From Eudoraea adriatica DSM 19308 (GTDB taxonomy: Bacteria > Bacteroidota > Bacteroidia > Flavobacteriales > Flavobacteriaceae): a DNA stretch of 64,000 nt. Positions within the stretch are counted from its first letter, which is position 1; each line of letters opens with the position of its first letter. Both the position numbers and the translations under genes were made by a program. The DNA lies in contig NZ_KB907550.1 of the NCBI RefSeq assembly GCF_000382125.1, forward strand, positions 304,103 through 368,102, given 5' to 3'. This document shows, one piece after another, positions 29,101 to 37,697 of this stretch. Below the pieces are notes generated by a model that was given only the letters and a program-made list of their open reading frames with translations, was not told the origin of the DNA and made no database searches.

Positions 29101-32100
29101 CAGGTATGATGCGTTCTTTAAGTAGTACAAATTTTGAACAATCAAATGTTGAGTTTGTTCAATTCTGGGTCATGGATCCTTATGTAGATGGCATAGCTAC
29201 CGGCCCCGGTGAGTTGGTTATAAATTTGGGAAATATTTCAGAGGACATTCTTAATGATGGAAGAAAACAATATGAAAACGGTTTGCCCGGCGTAGAGAGT
29301 AATGATCTCACTACACCTACTCCTTGGGGGGTAGTGCCGGCTACCCAGTCTTTGGTTTATGCTTTTGATGCCAGTGAAACTAACCGATCACTACAGGATA
29401 TTGGTTTTGATGGCCTTGATAATAGTCAGGAAGCAGCACAGGGCTACAATGGACCACCAGAAGATCCCGCACTTGATAATTTTCAGTACTATCTGAATAG
29501 GGAAGGGGGTATTTTAGAGCGCTACATCGACTTTAATAATACTGAGGGAAATTCACCTGTTACTGTAACAAATACTGACAGGGGATCTACAACCCTGCCC
29601 GATGTGGAAGACGTTAACCGCGACCTTACCATGAATACAATTAACAGCTATTTCGAGTATCGCATTCCTATTAAACCTAACACCACGATTAACGATCTCT
29701 ATGTAACAGATATCAGTGAAGGAACCACCCCTGATTTACCAAACGGAACACAACTAAACCGTCGATGGATTCAATACAAGATTCCATTAAGTGATTTTAC
29801 AGATGCAATAGGCGGGGTAACGGATTTCAGATCTATCAGTTTTATGCGGATGTATCTTACGGGCTTTACAGATGATGTAGTTTTACGATTTGCCACCCTG
29901 GATCTTGTGCGTATCGATTGGAGAACTTATTTAAAAACTCTTTCCTCGGATAATGATGACCCATCAGATGATGCCACAGTCGTGGATGTTAACACTGTGA
30001 ATATAGAAGAGAATAATTCCAGAACGCCTATTCCTTATGTTTTGCCCCCGGGTGTTCTTAGAGAGCAATTAAATAATAATAACACCATCATTCGTCAAAA
30101 TGAACAGTCTTTGTCTTTCAAGGTAGAGAATCTTGAACCTCAGGACTCCCGGGGTGTCTTTAAAAATGTAAATATTGATGTCCGGCAATACAAAAGGTTA
30201 AAGATGTTTTTGCATGCGGAGAAGATTGTGAATTCTGATTACCTGGATGACGATGTGCCCCTGGTTGCATTTCTTAGGATAGGGACAGATTTCTCTGAAA
30301 ATTTTTATCAAATAGAAGTCCCTTTAAAATTTACGCCTTTTGGTTCTGCTACTCCGGAAGAAATATGGCCGGAAATAAATGAATTGGATATTGCCCTGAG
30401 TGACCTTACGAAAGTTAAATCTCAAGGTATCGCCGACCAATCCTTGAATGAGCTTAATTTTTATGAAATAATAGATGGGGAAGTAGTTGCAGTTGATGAG
30501 TTTGCTCCAAGAGAATTAGGGCAGATTCGAATAGGAATAAGGGGTAATCCATCAATAGGGACACTGCGAAGTGCGATGCTGGGTGTAAAGAATATTGATA
30601 ACCTACCCGCTCGTGGTGAAGTTTGGTTTAACGAATTGCGCATGGCAGGCTTAGATAATAATGGCGGATGGGCTGCACTTGCTGCTGTTGATGCAAACCT
30701 TGCAGATTTTGCTAATGTCACGGCTACGGGGGGTAAAAGCACTCCGGGATTTGGCTCTGTGGATCAAAGGCCAAATGAACGCTCCAGGGAGGATGCCGTA
30801 GCTTATGATGTGGTTACAAATGTATCTCTCGGACAACTTCTTCCTAAAAAATGGAATGTACAAATTCCTTTCAATTATGGCGTTTCGGAGCAATTAATAA
30901 CCCCTGAATTTGATCCTGTATATGACGATTTAAAGCTTGAAGACAGGATCGACGCGGCAAATACAAAGGAAGAAGAGGAGGAAATAAGGGAACAGGCAGA
31001 AGACTATACAAAGAGGACAAGTATAAACTTTATTGGGGTAAGAAAAAACAGGGGTCCTGAAGCCAAGTCCCATATTTATGATATTGAAAATTTTACATTT
31101 AATTACTCCTACAACGAAACAGAGCACAGGGATTTTGAGGTAGCAAGTTTAAAGGATCAGAATATAAAGACAGGATTTGTATATAACTATAATTTTAAAC
31201 CTGCTTCCGTAGCTCCTTTTGAAAAACAGGATTCCCTGTTTACCGGGAGTTATTTGAAATGGTTGAAAGAAATGAATTTTAATTTGTTGCCAACCAGCTT
31301 TTCTGTCCAGTCAGATTACAATCGTCAATTCAATCAGCAGCGTTTCAGGGATGTTCTGGAGGCTGGCGTGGATAAGCTTCCATTGCCATTACTGCAGCAA
31401 AGGAACTATCTTTTTAATTGGCAATATGCCCTTAATTATAGTTTGTCTAAATCTTTGCGCCTGAATATTACGACTTCTAACAATAATATTGTTCGTAACT
31501 ACTTTACGGAGGATGGGAACCCGGATTCAGATATTAACCGCGACCTGAATATCTGGAATGGCTTCTTCGACATAGGAGAGCCTAACCGCCATGCCCAGCA
31601 ATTTCAGCTCAATTATGATATTCCACTTAACAAGATACCTATTCTTGACTTTGTCAATGCGCAATATACGTACACCAGTAACTTTGATTGGCAACGGGGG
31701 GGTGATGCCTTAAATGAAGTTGTCCAGGATGCCCTTGGAGATCCAAATGCTGTTATTAATACTATTCAAAATGCCAATACTCATACCATCACCGCCGCGT
31801 TAAGTATGCAACGTTTATATGACCAGATAGGGCTTAAAAGGAGGGATGGCAAGGGAAATGCCGGTACTGCTGCTGTTCGGCTCGATAAAGCGGGAAACCC
31901 GGCTGCCGGGCAGGAAAAACCAAAAAAGAAAAGTAGTGGTGCATTCAATACTGTTATTGATATAGTAACAATGGTGAAGCGTATCAACGTAAATTACAGA
32001 GAGAATAATGGTACGGTTTTGCCCGGATATACGCAGTCTATCGGGTTTATTGGAACAACAAGGCCTTCATTGGGATTTGTCTTCGGAAGCCAGAAAGATG

Positions 32101-33293
32101 TGCGCTTTGAAGCGGCCCGCAACGGCTGGCTTACCCCTTATAACGAGTTCAATGAACAATTTATAAAACGAACTAACAAACAACTGAATATTACGGCTAC
32201 GGCCCAACCGGTCAGGGATTTGACCATTGATTTATTGGCAGACAGGCAATTTTCCAGCAGTTTGCAGGAGAATTTTGAGATCAATGATGGGGTGTATACA
32301 CCTCAGACGCCGAACACTTTTGGAAACTTCAGTATATCAACTATAATGATTGGCACATCGTTTAGTAAAAGTGATGAATTTCAATCGAAGAATTTTGAAA
32401 CATTCAAAAATAATAGAATTGTCGTAGCAGAGAGGTTATTCTCGGACAGGTCGAGTCCGGATGAAGGCGTAGATGAAAATGGATACCCATTGAGGTATGG
32501 CCCCACCAGCCAGGATGTGATTTTGCCGGCTTTCTTTGCCGCCTACACCGGTCAGGATGTAAACAGAGTTAATCTGGATGCTTTTAGGGAAATCCCTGTC
32601 CCTAACTGGAATATTAAGTATACCGGGTTAATGCGCATTAAATCGTTTAAAAAGAAGTTCAAACGATTTTCTCTGAGCCATGGTTATCGTTCTGCATACA
32701 GTATAAATACATTCCAAACCAACCTCGAAAGATCACAGCTTGTAAATGACAATCTCCCTCCGATTAATCAGGAAACACAGGATTATCTTCCTGAGAATAT
32801 TATTAACAATGTGGTTCTTACAGACCAGTTTAATCCCTTAATAAGGGTAGATTTTGAAATGCAAAATTCATTAAGCGTTGTGGCAGAAGTAGGCACAGAC
32901 AGAGCTTATTCCTTTAGCTTCGATAATAATTTGCTTACAGAGATAAATGGCCAGGATTATACATTGGGACTGGGATATCGTTTCAAGGATGTAAAATTTG
33001 TAACAAATATTGGTGGGCAAAAGCAGCGTTTGAAGGGTGATTTAAATCTAAAGGCAGATTTTACATTAAGAGATAACCTTACTATTATCAGGAATCTCAG
33101 TCTGGATAATAATCAGACAACTGCAGGGCAGAATTTGTTATCCACCAAATTTACGGCAGACTACGCTCTAAGTAAAAACCTGAATGCATTGTTCTTTTTC
33201 GACTATTCTTTCTCCAAATTCGCGGTTTCTACGGCCTTTCCACAGACTACCATCAATACAGGGTTTACCATTCGATATAATTTTGGAAATTAA
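26106..33293 (+). CDS. sprA: SprA, gliding motility / type IX secretion outer-membrane translocon
   Basis: 2395 residues, the usual size of SprA. SprA (Sov in Porphyromonas) forms the giant beta-barrel channel through which type IX secretion substrates cross the outer membrane. A signal peptide (about 10-32, ending in AQAQ) is followed by many amphipathic beta strands with repeated barrel-like segments such as RISLSLLGKIGERLQVTANY and FILGGTFQNLNERPL. The C-terminus is aromatic (FTIRYNFGN), as in outer-membrane barrels. The start is TTG, 5 bp after ruvA, and no better ATG lies near. A long Ala/Lys loop around 1925 (KPKKKSSGAFN) lies between strands. Confidence 0.96.
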   Translation: MKKGAKSNLKSFSFKLFLLSFIFLGVWNTAQAQETNEQETDSVQVDSVQTGFALGRIAMENPNSIVSKYTYDPKLDMYIYSEMVGDFDISYPIILTPEQYLDLVQQENMKSYFKEKIDAFSGKKEGSEEARKNLLPNFYVNSGFFETIFGGNTIEVIPQGSVAMDLGVIWQKNDNPALSPRNRTNLSFDFDQRISLSLLGKIGERLQVTANYDTEATFDFQNLIKLDYTPTEDDIIRKIEVGNVSFPLNSSLIRGAQSLFGVKTQLQFGRTTITAVFSEQQSQNSSVVAQGGGTLNDFELSALDYDEDKHFFLAQFFRDQYDDALTNYPFIKSQVQITRLEVWVTNRGQQTLNVRNIVAIQDLGEALKDNTRIGIANGEPAGFFNTSATNQELPRNNANDYDPQLIDNGGVLNSNIRDIATVDDGFDINTGYQINQGFDYAILENARKLETGRDYQFDSQLGYISLNQRLSNDEVLAVAFQYTYNGEIFQVGEFANGGIDATSVSPGVEVPQINNNTLVLKLLKSNITNVADPIWDLMMKNIYATGAFQLSQEDFKFNILYSDPTPRNYILPVVEGPGSGWPDENSPEGALQDRILLDVFNLDRLNAFNDVQRGGDGFFDFVPGITVNTQNGLILFTKVEPFGEFLFDVLGGGDYDVDNDQGYNENQQKYVFRNMYALTKAASLQDAEKNRFKLKGRYKSEGSSGIPIGAFNVPRGSVRVTAGGRQLQEGIDYTVNYQAGTVQILDPSLQASNTPINISVENNAIFGQQTRRFTGFNIEHQFSQNFILGGTFQNLNERPLTQKSNYGVEPVNNSIFGLNANFSTEVPFLTRLVNKLPNIDTDVASNVSVRAEAAYLNPNSPKNADFQGETTTYLDDFEGAQALIDIRSSLGWSLASTPVEFQIDGEQDFETGFERAKMAWYTIDPIFYTNQRPSGINDDDISTNETRRVFIDEVFPQTDIAQGQTTVQNTFDMAYYPNQKGPYNASTTFDGLQPDQKWAGMMRSLSSTNFEQSNVEFVQFWVMDPYVDGIATGPGELVINLGNISEDILNDGRKQYENGLPGVESNDLTTPTPWGVVPATQSLVYAFDASETNRSLQDIGFDGLDNSQEAAQGYNGPPEDPALDNFQYYLNREGGILERYIDFNNTEGNSPVTVTNTDRGSTTLPDVEDVNRDLTMNTINSYFEYRIPIKPNTTINDLYVTDISEGTTPDLPNGTQLNRRWIQYKIPLSDFTDAIGGVTDFRSISFMRMYLTGFTDDVVLRFATLDLVRIDWRTYLKTLSSDNDDPSDDATVVDVNTVNIEENNSRTPIPYVLPPGVLREQLNNNNTIIRQNEQSLSFKVENLEPQDSRGVFKNVNIDVRQYKRLKMFLHAEKIVNSDYLDDDVPLVAFLRIGTDFSENFYQIEVPLKFTPFGSATPEEIWPEINELDIALSDLTKVKSQGIADQSLNELNFYEIIDGEVVAVDEFAPRELGQIRIGIRGNPSIGTLRSAMLGVKNIDNLPARGEVWFNELRMAGLDNNGGWAALAAVDANLADFANVTATGGKSTPGFGSVDQRPNERSREDAVAYDVVTNVSLGQLLPKKWNVQIPFNYGVSEQLITPEFDPVYDDLKLEDRIDAANTKEEEEEIREQAEDYTKRTSINFIGVRKNRGPEAKSHIYDIENFTFNYSYNETEHRDFEVASLKDQNIKTGFVYNYNFKPASVAPFEKQDSLFTGSYLKWLKEMNFNLLPTSFSVQSDYNRQFNQQRFRDVLEAGVDKLPLPLLQQRNYLFNWQYALNYSLSKSLRLNITTSNNNIVRNYFTEDGNPDSDINRDLNIWNGFFDIGEPNRHAQQFQLNYDIPLNKIPILDFVNAQYTYTSNFDWQRGGDALNEVVQDALGDPNAVINTIQNANTHTITAALSMQRLYDQIGLKRRDGKGNAGTAAVRLDKAGNPAAGQEKPKKKSSGAFNTVIDIVTMVKRINVNYRENNGTVLPGYTQSIGFIGTTRPSLGFVFGSQKDVRFEAARNGWLTPYNEFNEQFIKRTNKQLNITATAQPVRDLTIDLLADRQFSSSLQENFEINDGVYTPQTPNTFGNFSISTIMIGTSFSKSDEFQSKNFETFKNNRIVVAERLFSDRSSPDEGVDENGYPLRYGPTSQDVILPAFFAAYTGQDVNRVNLDAFREIPVPNWNIKYTGLMRIKSFKKKFKRFSLSHGYRSAYSINTFQTNLERSQLVNDNLPPINQETQDYLPENIINNVVLTDQFNPLIRVDFEMQNSLSVVAEVGTDRAYSFSFDNNLLTEINGQDYTLGLGYRFKDVKFVTNIGGQKQRLKGDLNLKADFTLRDNLTIIRNLSLDNNQTTAGQNLLSTKFTADYALSKNLNALFFFDYSFSKFAVSTAFPQTTINTGFTIRYNFGN

Positions 33294-33406
33294 TCCTATT
33301 CAGCATCGTGTTTGTAGGAAAAGACCAAAGATTTATCTGTTGAGATTTTGTTATGTTATAATTTTTAACCACTCCAGAATTCAGCCGCATATCTAATTTA
33401 ATTTTT

Positions 33407-33438
33407 TTTGAAAACAAACAGATTATCCAGTACATTTG
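33407..33438 (+). promoter_or_regulatory. Promoter of gcvH
   Basis: TTTG (33407-33410) and TACATTTG (33431-33438) match the Bacteroidota -33/-7 consensus with 20 bp between them, the best promoter match in the window. The TTG codon at 33408 is part of it and cannot be the gcvH start. Confidence 0.8.
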
Positions 33439-33461
33439 CGGGCAATACAAAACGAAATAAA

Positions 33462-33842
33462 ATGAATATACCATCCGATTTAAAGTACACCAAAGATCAT
33501 GAATGGATCAGGATCGAAGGTGATATAGCTACTGTAGGTATTACAGATTTTGCACAGGGAGAACTTGGCGATATAGTTTATGTAGAAGTAGAAACATTGG
33601 ATGAAACTTTAGACAGGGATGAGGTTTTTGGAACTGTGGAAGCAGTAAAGACCGTATCCGATCTTTTTCTGCCTTTAAGTGGGGAGATAATCGAATTAAA
33701 CGAACTTCTTGAGGATGAGCCCGAAAAAGTGAATTCGGACCCTTATGGTGATGGCTGGATGATTAAAGTGAAGATAAATGATGCCTCGGAGATTGATAGT
33801 CTTATGAGTGAGGCAGATTATAAGGAGCTTATTGGTGTTTAA
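33462..33842 (+). CDS. gcvH: Glycine cleavage system H protein
   Basis: 126 residues from ATG 33462. GcvH carries the lipoyl arm between the P, T and L proteins of glycine cleavage. The N-terminus [14 protein letters not shown] and the lipoylation loop [14 protein letters not shown], with Lys in EAVKTV, are diagnostic. An in-frame TTG at 33408 would add 18 residues but lies in the promoter. The other glycine-cleavage genes are not in this window. Confidence 0.97.
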   Translation: MNIPSDLKYTKDHEWIRIEGDIATVGITDFAQGELGDIVYVEVETLDETLDRDEVFGTVEAVKTVSDLFLPLSGEIIELNELLEDEPEKVNSDPYGDGWMIKVKINDASEIDSLMSEADYKELIGV

Positions 33843-34236
33843 ACAATATGTTTTTACCAGTGGTTTTATCTGCTGGATGCTACTAATCACTATACTTAGT
33901 CTCTATTCATTTGAGGGTTTTGACACTCAAAAAATAAGCATTCCTCATCTTGATAAGTTAGTACACTTCGTTTTTTATTTCATAGCTGCCATCTTGGGAT
34001 CAATGTTGATAAAGGAACGGACTAAAGGACAATTTAACCTATTAGGAACAGTAATTATTTCCATGGTGGTTGTTATCATCTATGGTATAGTTATTGAAGT
34101 AATTCAAAATACATTTACGAATTACAGAAGCGGAGATTTATATGATGTGCTTGCCAATAGCCTTGGCGCTTTTTTTGGAGGCGGCATAATATTTATTCTT
34201 TTTTTGGGTAAAACCCCGTTAAAATGGAAAGATTAA
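33835..34236 (+). CDS. VanZ-like membrane protein
   Basis: About 133 residues with four hydrophobic helices and the VanZ-family pattern [22 protein letters not shown] followed by [25 protein letters not shown], with the conserved D-K-x-x-H and Q-x-F/R-x-x-D-x-x-D/N elements. Function in Bacteroidota is unknown; teicoplanin resistance should not be assumed. The chosen GTG start overlaps the end of gcvH by 8 bp; GTG 33808 or TTG 33832 are alternatives. Translation is probably coupled to gcvH. Confidence 0.8.
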   Translation: MFKQYVFTSGFICWMLLITILSLYSFEGFDTQKISIPHLDKLVHFVFYFIAAILGSMLIKERTKGQFNLLGTVIISMVVVIIYGIVIEVIQNTFTNYRSGDLYDVLANSLGAFFGGGIIFILFLGKTPLKWKD

Positions 34237-34259
34237 TTGTTTTTTAATTAAATTAATAG

Positions 34260-34268
34260 TTAAATTAG
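34260..34268 (+). promoter_or_regulatory. Possible promoter of tonB
   Basis: TAAATTAG differs from TAnnTTTG at one position, with TTG at 34237-34239 in the -33 position. Confidence 0.35.
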
Positions 34269-34289
34269 CGAATATTAAAATTTTAGAAG

Positions 34290-34994
34290 ATGGAACTAAA
34301 AAAGAATCCGAAAGCCGATTTGAGAAATAATAGCGGGCTTTATTTTGTTTTAGGATTGGCCTTTGTTATGTTAATTGTTTGGGGGGCCTTTGAGTGGAAA
34401 ACTTATGATAAAACTAATGAATACGACATTTCATTGAATGTTGAAGATAATCTGGATGAGGAAGTTCCCATGACAGAACAGATCAAAACACCTCCACCGC
34501 CGCCACCGCCTGCAGCTCCTGAAGTTATTGAAGTTGTTGAGGATGAGGAAGAAGTAGAAGAAACGGTGATTGAATCAACAGAAACAAGTCAGGAAGAAGA
34601 AGTTATAGAAGTTGAAGACGTTGATGTTGAGGAAATAGAAGAAGATATTGATGTTCCATTTGCGGTTATTGAAGATGTGCCAATATTTCCAGGCTGTGAA
34701 GGAGCCAGTGATAAAAGAGCCTGTTTCAATGAAATGATGCAAAAACATATTCGTAAAAATTTCCGTTATCCTGAAATTGCTCAGGAAATGGGTGTACAGG
34801 GAAGAGTAAATGTTATGTTTACCATTCAGAAGGATGGAAGCATTGGAAATATCAGATACAGAGGTCCGGATAAAAACCTGGAACAGGAAGCATTGAGAAT
34901 TATTGAGAAACTTCCCAGGATGACTCCTGGTAAGCAAAGAGGAAGAGCGGTTAGGGTGCCTTTTAGTATTCCAATTACGTTTAAATTGCAATAA
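34290..34994 (+). CDS. TonB-family energy transducer
   Basis: 234 residues. One N-terminal transmembrane helix (about 16-36) is followed by a Pro-rich stretch (KTPPPPPPPAAP, about 66-77), a long Glu/Val-rich spacer and a TonB C-terminal domain (about 145-234) with YPEIAQEMGVQGRVNVMFTI and a PMTPGKQRG-like end (RMTPGKQRGRAVRVPF). TonB proteins pass inner-membrane proton-motive energy to outer-membrane receptors; in Bacteroidota these include SusC-type transporters. No exbB/exbD genes are adjacent, so its partners lie elsewhere. Confidence 0.9.
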   Translation: MELKKNPKADLRNNSGLYFVLGLAFVMLIVWGAFEWKTYDKTNEYDISLNVEDNLDEEVPMTEQIKTPPPPPPPAAPEVIEVVEDEEEVEETVIESTETSQEEEVIEVEDVDVEEIEEDIDVPFAVIEDVPIFPGCEGASDKRACFNEMMQKHIRKNFRYPEIAQEMGVQGRVNVMFTIQKDGSIGNIRYRGPDKNLEQEALRIIEKLPRMTPGKQRGRAVRVPFSIPITFKLQ

Positions 34995-35020
34995 GCACAA
35001 AAATCAATAATATATTTAAA

Positions 35021-35052
35021 CCCTGACCGCAAAAAACGGCAGGGTTTTTTTC
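35021..35052 (+). terminator. Terminator after tonB
   Basis: A stem ACCCTG-A-CCG/CGG-CAGGGT (35021-35046, one bulged A) with an A-rich loop is followed by seven T residues. Confidence 0.85.
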
Positions 35053-35061
35053 TGTATTAAA

Positions 35062-35970
35062 TTATTGACTCTTTAAACTTCTATAGAAGGTCTCCCTCAT
35101 AACCTCGGGTTTAATAAACCCACTGCCATGAGAGTTATCATAAGCGGCACTAATGCTGTTGTCGCTTTTTACCTCTTCCAGACTTTTTCCCGCCACAATT
35201 GCAGCCATTATATTGGATTTCAGATCTTCTAACATGCCAACATAACTTTCCAGTTCCTTTTTTGAAGAAGGTCTTCCATGACCCGGTATAATTTTAGTCT
35301 CTTCACTTATTACCATCAATGCTTTTTTATGCGCATCAATAAAACCCTGTAGACTACCACCACTTTTCAGATCAATATAGGGATACCTCCCGGCAAAATA
35401 GGTATCGCCCATATGTATTACATCATTATTTACAAAATAGACCATGGCATCGCCGTCTGTGTGCGCATTATGAACATGAAATGCCATTATGGTCTCATCA
35501 TCGTCATAAAAGCTTATATCTTCAGAAAAAGTAACTTCAGGTAACATGTTATTGTAGTATGCCAAAGTAATTTTTTTATCATCTAGTTTTTTTTGCTGAC
35601 CGGCCATTACGCGCTTTCGAACATTATCATGAGCTACCAGAGTGGTAAGGTCTGTATTAAAATTTGCATTACCCCCTGTATGATCCCCGTGCATGTGTGT
35701 ATTAAACAGAAATGCAATAGGCTTATTGGTAAGTGATGCAATAGCAGCCTTTATTTTATCACTTAAACGATCAAATTGGTCATCGATCATAAAGACATGT
35801 TTTTGCCCAATATAAATACCGATATTGCCGCCTTGTCCTGTAAGCATATAAACGTCGCTGGAAAGTTTATCAATGCTTATAACCACTTCCTCCTCTTGTG
35901 CAGATAACAATGAAACACAAAAGGATGAAATGAAGATGAAAAACCCGACTTTAGTTTTGTAAAAGGCCAT
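35062..35970 (-). CDS. Secreted metallo-beta-lactamase-fold hydrolase
   Basis: 302 residues. A signal peptide (about 5-24, ending in LLSAQ) precedes the MBL fold. Zinc ligands are visible in THMHGDHTGG (His92, His94, Asp96, His97), HNAHTDGDAMVYF, which carries the third-strand His, and IPGHGRPS. The family covers B-type beta-lactamases, cyclases and many unassigned hydrolases; the sequence does not show which. TATCTTTA at 35999-36006 is a near-consensus promoter on this strand. The gene stands alone, convergent with tonB and divergent from ctaB. Confidence 0.85.
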   Translation of the reverse strand: MAFYKTKVGFFIFISSFCVSLLSAQEEEVVISIDKLSSDVYMLTGQGGNIGIYIGQKHVFMIDDQFDRLSDKIKAAIASLTNKPIAFLFNTHMHGDHTGGNANFNTDLTTLVAHDNVRKRVMAGQQKKLDDKKITLAYYNNMLPEVTFSEDISFYDDDETIMAFHVHNAHTDGDAMVYFVNNDVIHMGDTYFAGRYPYIDLKSGGSLQGFIDAHKKALMVISEETKIIPGHGRPSSKKELESYVGMLEDLKSNIMAAIVAGKSLEEVKSDNSISAAYDNSHGSGFIKPEVMRETFYRSLKSQ

Positions 35971-36026
35971 AGATTTATATATTTATTAATGAGTGCTTTA
36001 AAGATAATATAAACAAACACAATTGG

Positions 36027-36057
36027 TTGCATGAAAATGTAATGGGCCTTATCTTTG
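36027..36057 (+). promoter_or_regulatory. Promoter of the ctaB-cox cluster
   Basis: TTG (36027-36029) and TATCTTTG (36050-36057) match the -33/-7 consensus with correct spacing. It would give a leader of about 50 nt. Confidence 0.65.
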
Positions 36058-36111
36058 CCACCTCATAAAAGTGAAGATAATGCTTCACTTTCTATACATT
36101 AAGGATTTCAA

Positions 36112-37011
36112 ATGAAGACGGCTGTTGGATCGGCAAACAATACAAAAAGTTTATTGACTTTTGCTGATTTTAAGGAGATTACCAAATCAAGACTCGCATT
36201 AAGCGTTGTCTTTTCATCTTTAGCCGGCTACCTTTTAGGAGCCTATGAAGTAAATCCATTAGCACTACTACTATTGGCATTCGGGGGTTATTGTATGGTA
36301 GGTGCTTCCAATGCTTTTAATCAGGTTATTGAAAAAGACCTCGATGCTTTGATGAATAGGACCCGTAACAGGCCTATTCCTGCAGGCAGAATGTCTGTTA
36401 ACAAGGCCATGACCCTGGCTGTTTTGATGACAATTTCCGGTGTGGTAAGCCTGTATGTACTCAACCCTAAAACAGCGATGTTTGGTGCTATATCAATATT
36501 CATTTATACCAGCGTTTATACACCTTTAAAAACAAAAACACCTTTATCGGTTTTTGTAGGTGCAATTCCGGGAGCCATACCTTTTATGCTGGGTTGGGTT
36601 GCTGCTACCAATAATTTCGGAATTGAGCCGGGTACTCTGTTCATGATTCAATTTTTTTGGCAGTTTCCTCACTTTTGGGCATTGGCATGGATGCTGGATG
36701 AAGATTATCAAAAAGGAGGTTTCAAAATGTTACCTACCGGGAAAAAGGATAAGGGTACTGCGATTCAGATAATAATGTATACCGTATGGATGATAATCAT
36801 CTCCGTAATACCGGCCTTTGGAATAACAGGCAGATTACATTTGTCTATTCCGGCTGCTGTAATAATCCTTATTTTGGGATTGGTAATGTTGGTTTTTGGC
36901 TTTGTATTATTTGAAAAAAGAGATAATAAATCCGCAAGGAAACTTATGTTGATCAGCGTAAGCTATATAACACTTATGCAATTGGTTTATGTAATCGATA
37001 AATTTTTATAA
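36112..37011 (+). CDS. ctaB: Heme O synthase (protoheme IX farnesyltransferase)
   Basis: 299 residues with about nine transmembrane helices. It belongs to the UbiA superfamily, with the first Asp-rich site NQVIEKDLDALMNRTRNRPIPAG (N-x-x-x-D-x-x-x-D) and the second site DEDYQKGGFKMLP. It adds a farnesyl group to heme B to make heme O, the precursor of heme A, for the oxidase encoded at 11590-14512. It is 5 bp upstream of the first subunit III gene, which confirms its role in oxidase biogenesis. Confidence 0.95.
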   Translation: MKTAVGSANNTKSLLTFADFKEITKSRLALSVVFSSLAGYLLGAYEVNPLALLLLAFGGYCMVGASNAFNQVIEKDLDALMNRTRNRPIPAGRMSVNKAMTLAVLMTISGVVSLYVLNPKTAMFGAISIFIYTSVYTPLKTKTPLSVFVGAIPGAIPFMLGWVAATNNFGIEPGTLFMIQFFWQFPHFWALAWMLDEDYQKGGFKMLPTGKKDKGTAIQIIMYTVWMIIISVIPAFGITGRLHLSIPAAVIILILGLVMLVFGFVLFEKRDNKSARKLMLISVSYITLMQLVYVIDKFL

Positions 37012-37016
37012 TTCGT

Positions 37017-37598
37017 ATGGATCTTACACAAGGTACAAATAAAGAAAAGAAAGCCAGGGCAAAGAAAATGATGTTGTGGTTTGGAATAGCAAGTCTGCTT
37101 ATGGGTTTTGCAGGATGGACAAGTGCCTACATCGTAAGCAGTTCCCGCGCAGATTGGCTTAAGGACTTTGTTCTTCCGTCGGCATTTTTATTAAGCACCG
37201 CAATCATAATCCTAAGCAGTGGCACCTACATCCTTGCAAAAAAAGCAATCCGGGCAAATAACGCCGGCCTTGGTACTAAATGGTTGTTTTTAACTCTGAT
37301 ACTTGGTATTGCGTTTATTATTATTCAGTTCTCCGGATTTTCTCAGTTAATTGAGCAGGGATACTATTTTACCGGGCCTACCAGTAATATTACAATGTCT
37401 TACATTTTTTTAATTGCAGCTGTACACATTGTGCATGTTATTTCGGGGCTCATTTCTCTTTTGGTGGTATTGTACAATAATATCCGGGGTAATTACTCTG
37501 CCAATAATATCCTCGGAGTTGAACTGGGAATTACTTTTTGGCATTTTTTGGATCTCTTATGGGTCTATCTTATATTGTTTTTTTATTTCTTTGGATAA
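37017..37598 (+). CDS. Cytochrome c oxidase subunit III-like protein (short)
   Basis: 193 residues with five hydrophobic helices. It belongs to the heme-copper oxidase subunit III family, with MLWFGIASLLMGFAGWTSAY, the helix containing AAVHIVHVISGLIS and the C-terminal FWHFLDLLWVYLILFFYF, which carries the family's W-H-F-x-D-x-x-W motif. It is shorter than the second subunit III gene that follows; which one is in the mature oxidase is not shown by sequence. Confidence 0.9.
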   Translation: MDLTQGTNKEKKARAKKMMLWFGIASLLMGFAGWTSAYIVSSSRADWLKDFVLPSAFLLSTAIIILSSGTYILAKKAIRANNAGLGTKWLFLTLILGIAFIIIQFSGFSQLIEQGYYFTGPTSNITMSYIFLIAAVHIVHVISGLISLLVVLYNNIRGNYSANNILGVELGITFWHFLDLLWVYLILFFYFFG

Positions 37599-37658
37599 TA
37601 AATGAATATAAAATTTCATTTGAATCCTATTTGGGCTTTTCTATAGTTGAAAAAAATG

Positions 37659-37666
37659 TAAATTTG
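37659..37666 (+). promoter_or_regulatory. Upstream TAnnTTTG element before the second subunit III gene
   Basis: TAAATTTG. Its TTTG (37663-37666) also lies at the -33 position relative to the next element at 37687. Confidence 0.45.
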
Positions 37667-37686
37667 CCATTATTCTTATAACACGA

Positions 37687-37694
37687 TAAATTTG
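37687..37694 (+). promoter_or_regulatory. Putative -7 element giving a leaderless mRNA for the second subunit III gene
   Basis: TAAATTTG with TTTG 20 bp upstream (37663-37666). The predicted transcription start falls on the A of the ATG at 37698. Confidence 0.6.
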
Positions 37695-37697
37695 TTT

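Noticed and set aside
33294..33406. Terminator after sprA
   Set aside because: No hairpin with a T-run could be identified in the gap, so none is claimed.
33808..33834. Earlier GTG start for the VanZ-like gene
   Set aside because: It would overlap gcvH by 35 bp and add residues (MRQIIRSLL) not needed for the first helix; the later GTG overlaps by only 8 bp, as is common.
33835..34236. Glycopeptide resistance gene
   Set aside because: VanZ-like proteins are widespread membrane proteins, and no other van genes are present; resistance is not supported.
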